Source: Actinomycetes bacterium
GTDB taxonomy: Bacteria; Actinomycetota; Acidimicrobiia; Acidimicrobiales; RAAP-2
Length of the DNA: 14,033 bases
Assembly (NCBI GenBank): GCA_021800645.1
Contig: JAJYYT010000016.1
Span: 1 to 14,033, forward strand
Direction of reading: 5' to 3'
The notes under the pieces were generated by a model. The model was given only the letters and a program-made list of their open reading frames with translations, made no database searches and had not been told where the DNA came from. Numbering within the stretch: the first letter of the stretch is position 1; each line of letters begins with the position of its first letter. Both the position numbers and the translations under genes were made by a program. Of the stretch, positions 12,273 to 14,033 are shown piece by piece.

Positions 12273-14033
12273 ATGCGCAGGCGACCCGTGACGATGGTGG
12301 TGCTCGCTGCTCGTCGTCAAGAGGCGACGCCAGCATTTCTCTCACGCCTTGCGAGGACGCTGCGGCCCGGCGACGACGTTGTGGCCGTCGCGCCCGGCAC
12401 GGTCCCGCGCGCGCTCGCCGGCTGGCGCAGCGTCGCCACGAACGGGCTCTCCCGATCGACACATCTACCTCGTCTCGGCGAGGTGGTCGTCCTCGTCGAC
12501 GAGCGCGCTACGCCTGTCGGCGCCTGGTTGGATCCGTTGGTGGTCGCAGCACGTGCGCCCGGAGTGGCCGCAGCCGCGCCCCGCACGAACATCTCGGCCG
12601 GAGACGACCTGTTGGTCGGAGTGCCGTACCGGCCGCAGGAGACCGCCGTCCTTCGGAAGCTGGTGGCCGCGCGCGCGGCAACGCGCGCGGCAATCACCGA
12701 CGTACGCTGGCTCGATGGGGCGGCGCTCGCCCTCGAGCGCGAGGTCTTCGAGTGTGCGGGAGGCTTCGGCTTCCTCCTCGAAGAGGCGGCGCAGGGCGGG
12801 TGCTCCCCGATCGGCGCGCTCGCGCGGCGGGCGCGAGCCCGCGGGCGCCTGGTCGTCGCGGAGGCCTCGTACCTGCATCACGCGGGTGGTCCGCACCCCT
12901 GGGGCCCTCGCCATCAGGGACCCTGCGGCCCAGAGTCGAGGCCGCTGGTCAGCGCGTGCCTCATCGCGCGCGACGAGCACGCGAACATCGGACGATGCCT
13001 GGACTCCTTGCGCGCGCTCGCCGACGAGGTCCTCGTCTATGACACCGGGTCCGTCGACGACACCCAGGAGATCGCCCGCTCCGCTGGCGCAACGGTGGTC
13101 GGCGGCCACTGGGACGAGGACTTCGGCCGGGCACGCAATGACGCGCTCGCGCACTGCAGCGGCCAGTGGGTGCTGTGGATCGACGCGGACGAGGAGCTGG
13201 CCGCACCGGACCCCTCGGCCCTCCGTCGGAGGCTCGCCGACGCCCCGGCTACCCTGGAGAGCGGGCTCGTCATGGTCGACAACGTCCGCGGGACGGAGGT
13301 GGCGACCGCTCGTAGCCATCCGGCGTGCCGGCTCTTCCGCCGTGCGTGCGGGCAATGGGTCGGTCGTCTCCACGAGCAGGTGATCGCCCGGGCCGGGACC
13401 GAGCAGCTCGTCTCCGGGATCATCGAAGGCGTCCGGATCACCCACTGGGGCTACCTCTCGTCCGCGATCTCGGGAAGAGGGAAGCCAGGGCGCAATACGA
13501 CGATCGCGATCCGCGACCTCCTCGGACCCTCGAAGCTGCCGAAGGCCACGCGCCTCGTGAGCCTGGCCCGCTCCTACGTCCTCGAGCAGCGCTACGAAGA
13601 CGGGCTCGCCTGCTGCCGTGCCGCGCTTCGAGCACGTCCCACGCGCGGCGTCGCGCGCCTCGCACGGGGAGCGGCCATCGAAGCGCTCGTCGGGATGGGC
13701 CGCTTCGACGAGGCGATGGAGGAGATCGCGCGCCTGCGTGCGACGCTCGTCGTCCAGAGCGCCGCCGATCTCCAAGAGGGCCGGGTGTTGCTGCTCGAGG
13801 GCCGGTTCGAAGAGGCGCTGCGCGCGTTCGCTCGCGTGCGCGTCGGGACCGACGACGAGGGTTTCGAGCACGACGCCGCCGGGCTCGCCGCGTACCGAGC
13901 CGGCGCGCTGATCGGGCTCGGGCGCGACGCCGAGGCGGCCGACGTCCTGCTCGACGGCCTTGCCCTGAGCGGCACGATGGATGCCTCCGTGGAGACGCTG
14001 GCACGCTGCCTCGAACGCTCCGGGAGAGCGCTG
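12273..14033 (+). CDS. Two-part GT2 glycosyltransferase with TPR-like C-terminus (C-terminus beyond window)
   Basis: The frame is open for 587 codons from the ATG at 12273 (AGAGGA six bases upstream) to the window edge. The N-terminal part (1-205) resembles a degenerate GT2 fold: VVVLVDERATPVGAWLDPLV, the APRTNISAG segment (102-110) and ALALEREVFECAGGFG, with DER where an active enzyme would have DDD or DxD. The second part (225-395) is a well-formed GT2 domain: VSACLIARDEHANIGRCLDSL, DTGSVDD (257-263), ARND (287-290), the DAD motif at 304-306 in LWIDADEEL, and HEQV near 367. From about 425 there are helical pairs typical of TPR repeats (RYEDGLACCRAALRARP, RFDEAMEEIARL, RFEEALRAFARV). Such GT2 plus TPR proteins often modify proteins or surface glycans. 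The gene is divergent from fliC, so flagellin is the inferred acceptor. No stop codon is seen. Confidence 0.85.
   Translation, partial: MRRRPVTMVVLAARRQEATPAFLSRLARTLRPGDDVVAVAPGTVPRALAGWRSVATNGLSRSTHLPRLGEVVVLVDERATPVGAWLDPLVVAARAPGVAAAAPRTNISAGDDLLVGVPYRPQETAVLRKLVAARAATRAAITDVRWLDGAALALEREVFECAGGFGFLLEEAAQGGCSPIGALARRARARGRLVVAEASYLHHAGGPHPWGPRHQGPCGPESRPLVSACLIARDEHANIGRCLDSLRALADEVLVYDTGSVDDTQEIARSAGATVVGGHWDEDFGRARNDALAHCSGQWVLWIDADEELAAPDPSALRRRLADAPATLESGLVMVDNVRGTEVATARSHPACRLFRRACGQWVGRLHEQVIARAGTEQLVSGIIEGVRITHWGYLSSAISGRGKPGRNTTIAIRDLLGPSKLPKATRLVSLARSYVLEQRYEDGLACCRAALRARPTRGVARLARGAAIEALVGMGRFDEAMEEIARLRATLVVQSAADLQEGRVLLLEGRFEEALRAFARVRVGTDDEGFEHDAAGLAAYRAGALIGLGRDAEAADVLLDGLALSGTMDASVETLARCLERSGRAL

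Noticed and set aside
12465..13871. A 468-codon open frame on the minus strand opposite the glycosyltransferase
   Set aside because: The plus strand in another frame holds intact GT2 motifs (DTGSVDD, DAD) and TPR-like helices; the minus-strand product is Arg/Ala-rich without motifs.

Overview
This window is a stretch of a high-GC flagellar gene cluster. Twelve genes lie on the minus strand, and one divergent glycosyltransferase gene lies on the plus strand and runs off the right edge. The gene order (fliC, fliD, fliS, a FliT-like gene, flgB, flgC, fliE, fliF, fliG, fliH, fliI, fliJ, then an NlpC/P60 plus lytic transglycosylase gene), the GC-rich codon use and the absence of a FlgH/FlgI/FlgA-type outer-membrane module all suggest a motile Actinomycetota. 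I cannot fix the genus from this window; a free-living lineage such as Acidimicrobiia or a Nocardioides relative is a guess.

Layout, in minus-strand transcription order from right to left. fliC (12029-10851) has its own leader with a sigma28-like promoter and two CsrA-type motifs over the Shine-Dalgarno and start codon. It is followed by a 13-bp GC-rich hairpin. fliD, fliS and a small FliT-like gene (10685-7385) form a filament-cap and chaperone unit that ends in a weak hairpin. A 209-bp gap with a possible second sigma28-like promoter precedes a tightly packed unit running flgB-flgC-fliE-fliF-fliG-fliH-fliI-fliJ and the wall hydrolase (7175 to beyond 1). Neighbouring genes there overlap by 1-17 bases or are separated by 5-18 bases.

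How the parts work together. FliE, FliF and FliG, with the proximal rod proteins FlgB and FlgC, build the basal body and rotor. FliH, FliI and FliJ form the ATPase complex of the flagellar type III exporter. The wall hydrolase, which lacks an N-terminal signal peptide, probably opens peptidoglycan for the rod. FliS and the FliT-like protein would chaperone flagellin and cap. FliC is the filament and FliD its cap. The divergent two-part GT2 glycosyltransferase with a TPR-like C-terminus is a good candidate for modifying flagellin.

Most of the window is conventional flagellar biology. The points most worth a second look are the dual CsrA-like sites on fliC, the shared promoter-like spacing CTnRnn-N16-CCGA upstream of fliC, flgB and the glycosyltransferase, the hydrolase fusion without a signal peptide, a Walker A variant in FliI, and one beta-rich domain that appears twice in FliD and once in FliC. 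I did not find a convincing wholly new system. Between 12030 and 12272 and between 7176 and 7384 there are no convincing genes, only the regulatory elements listed.
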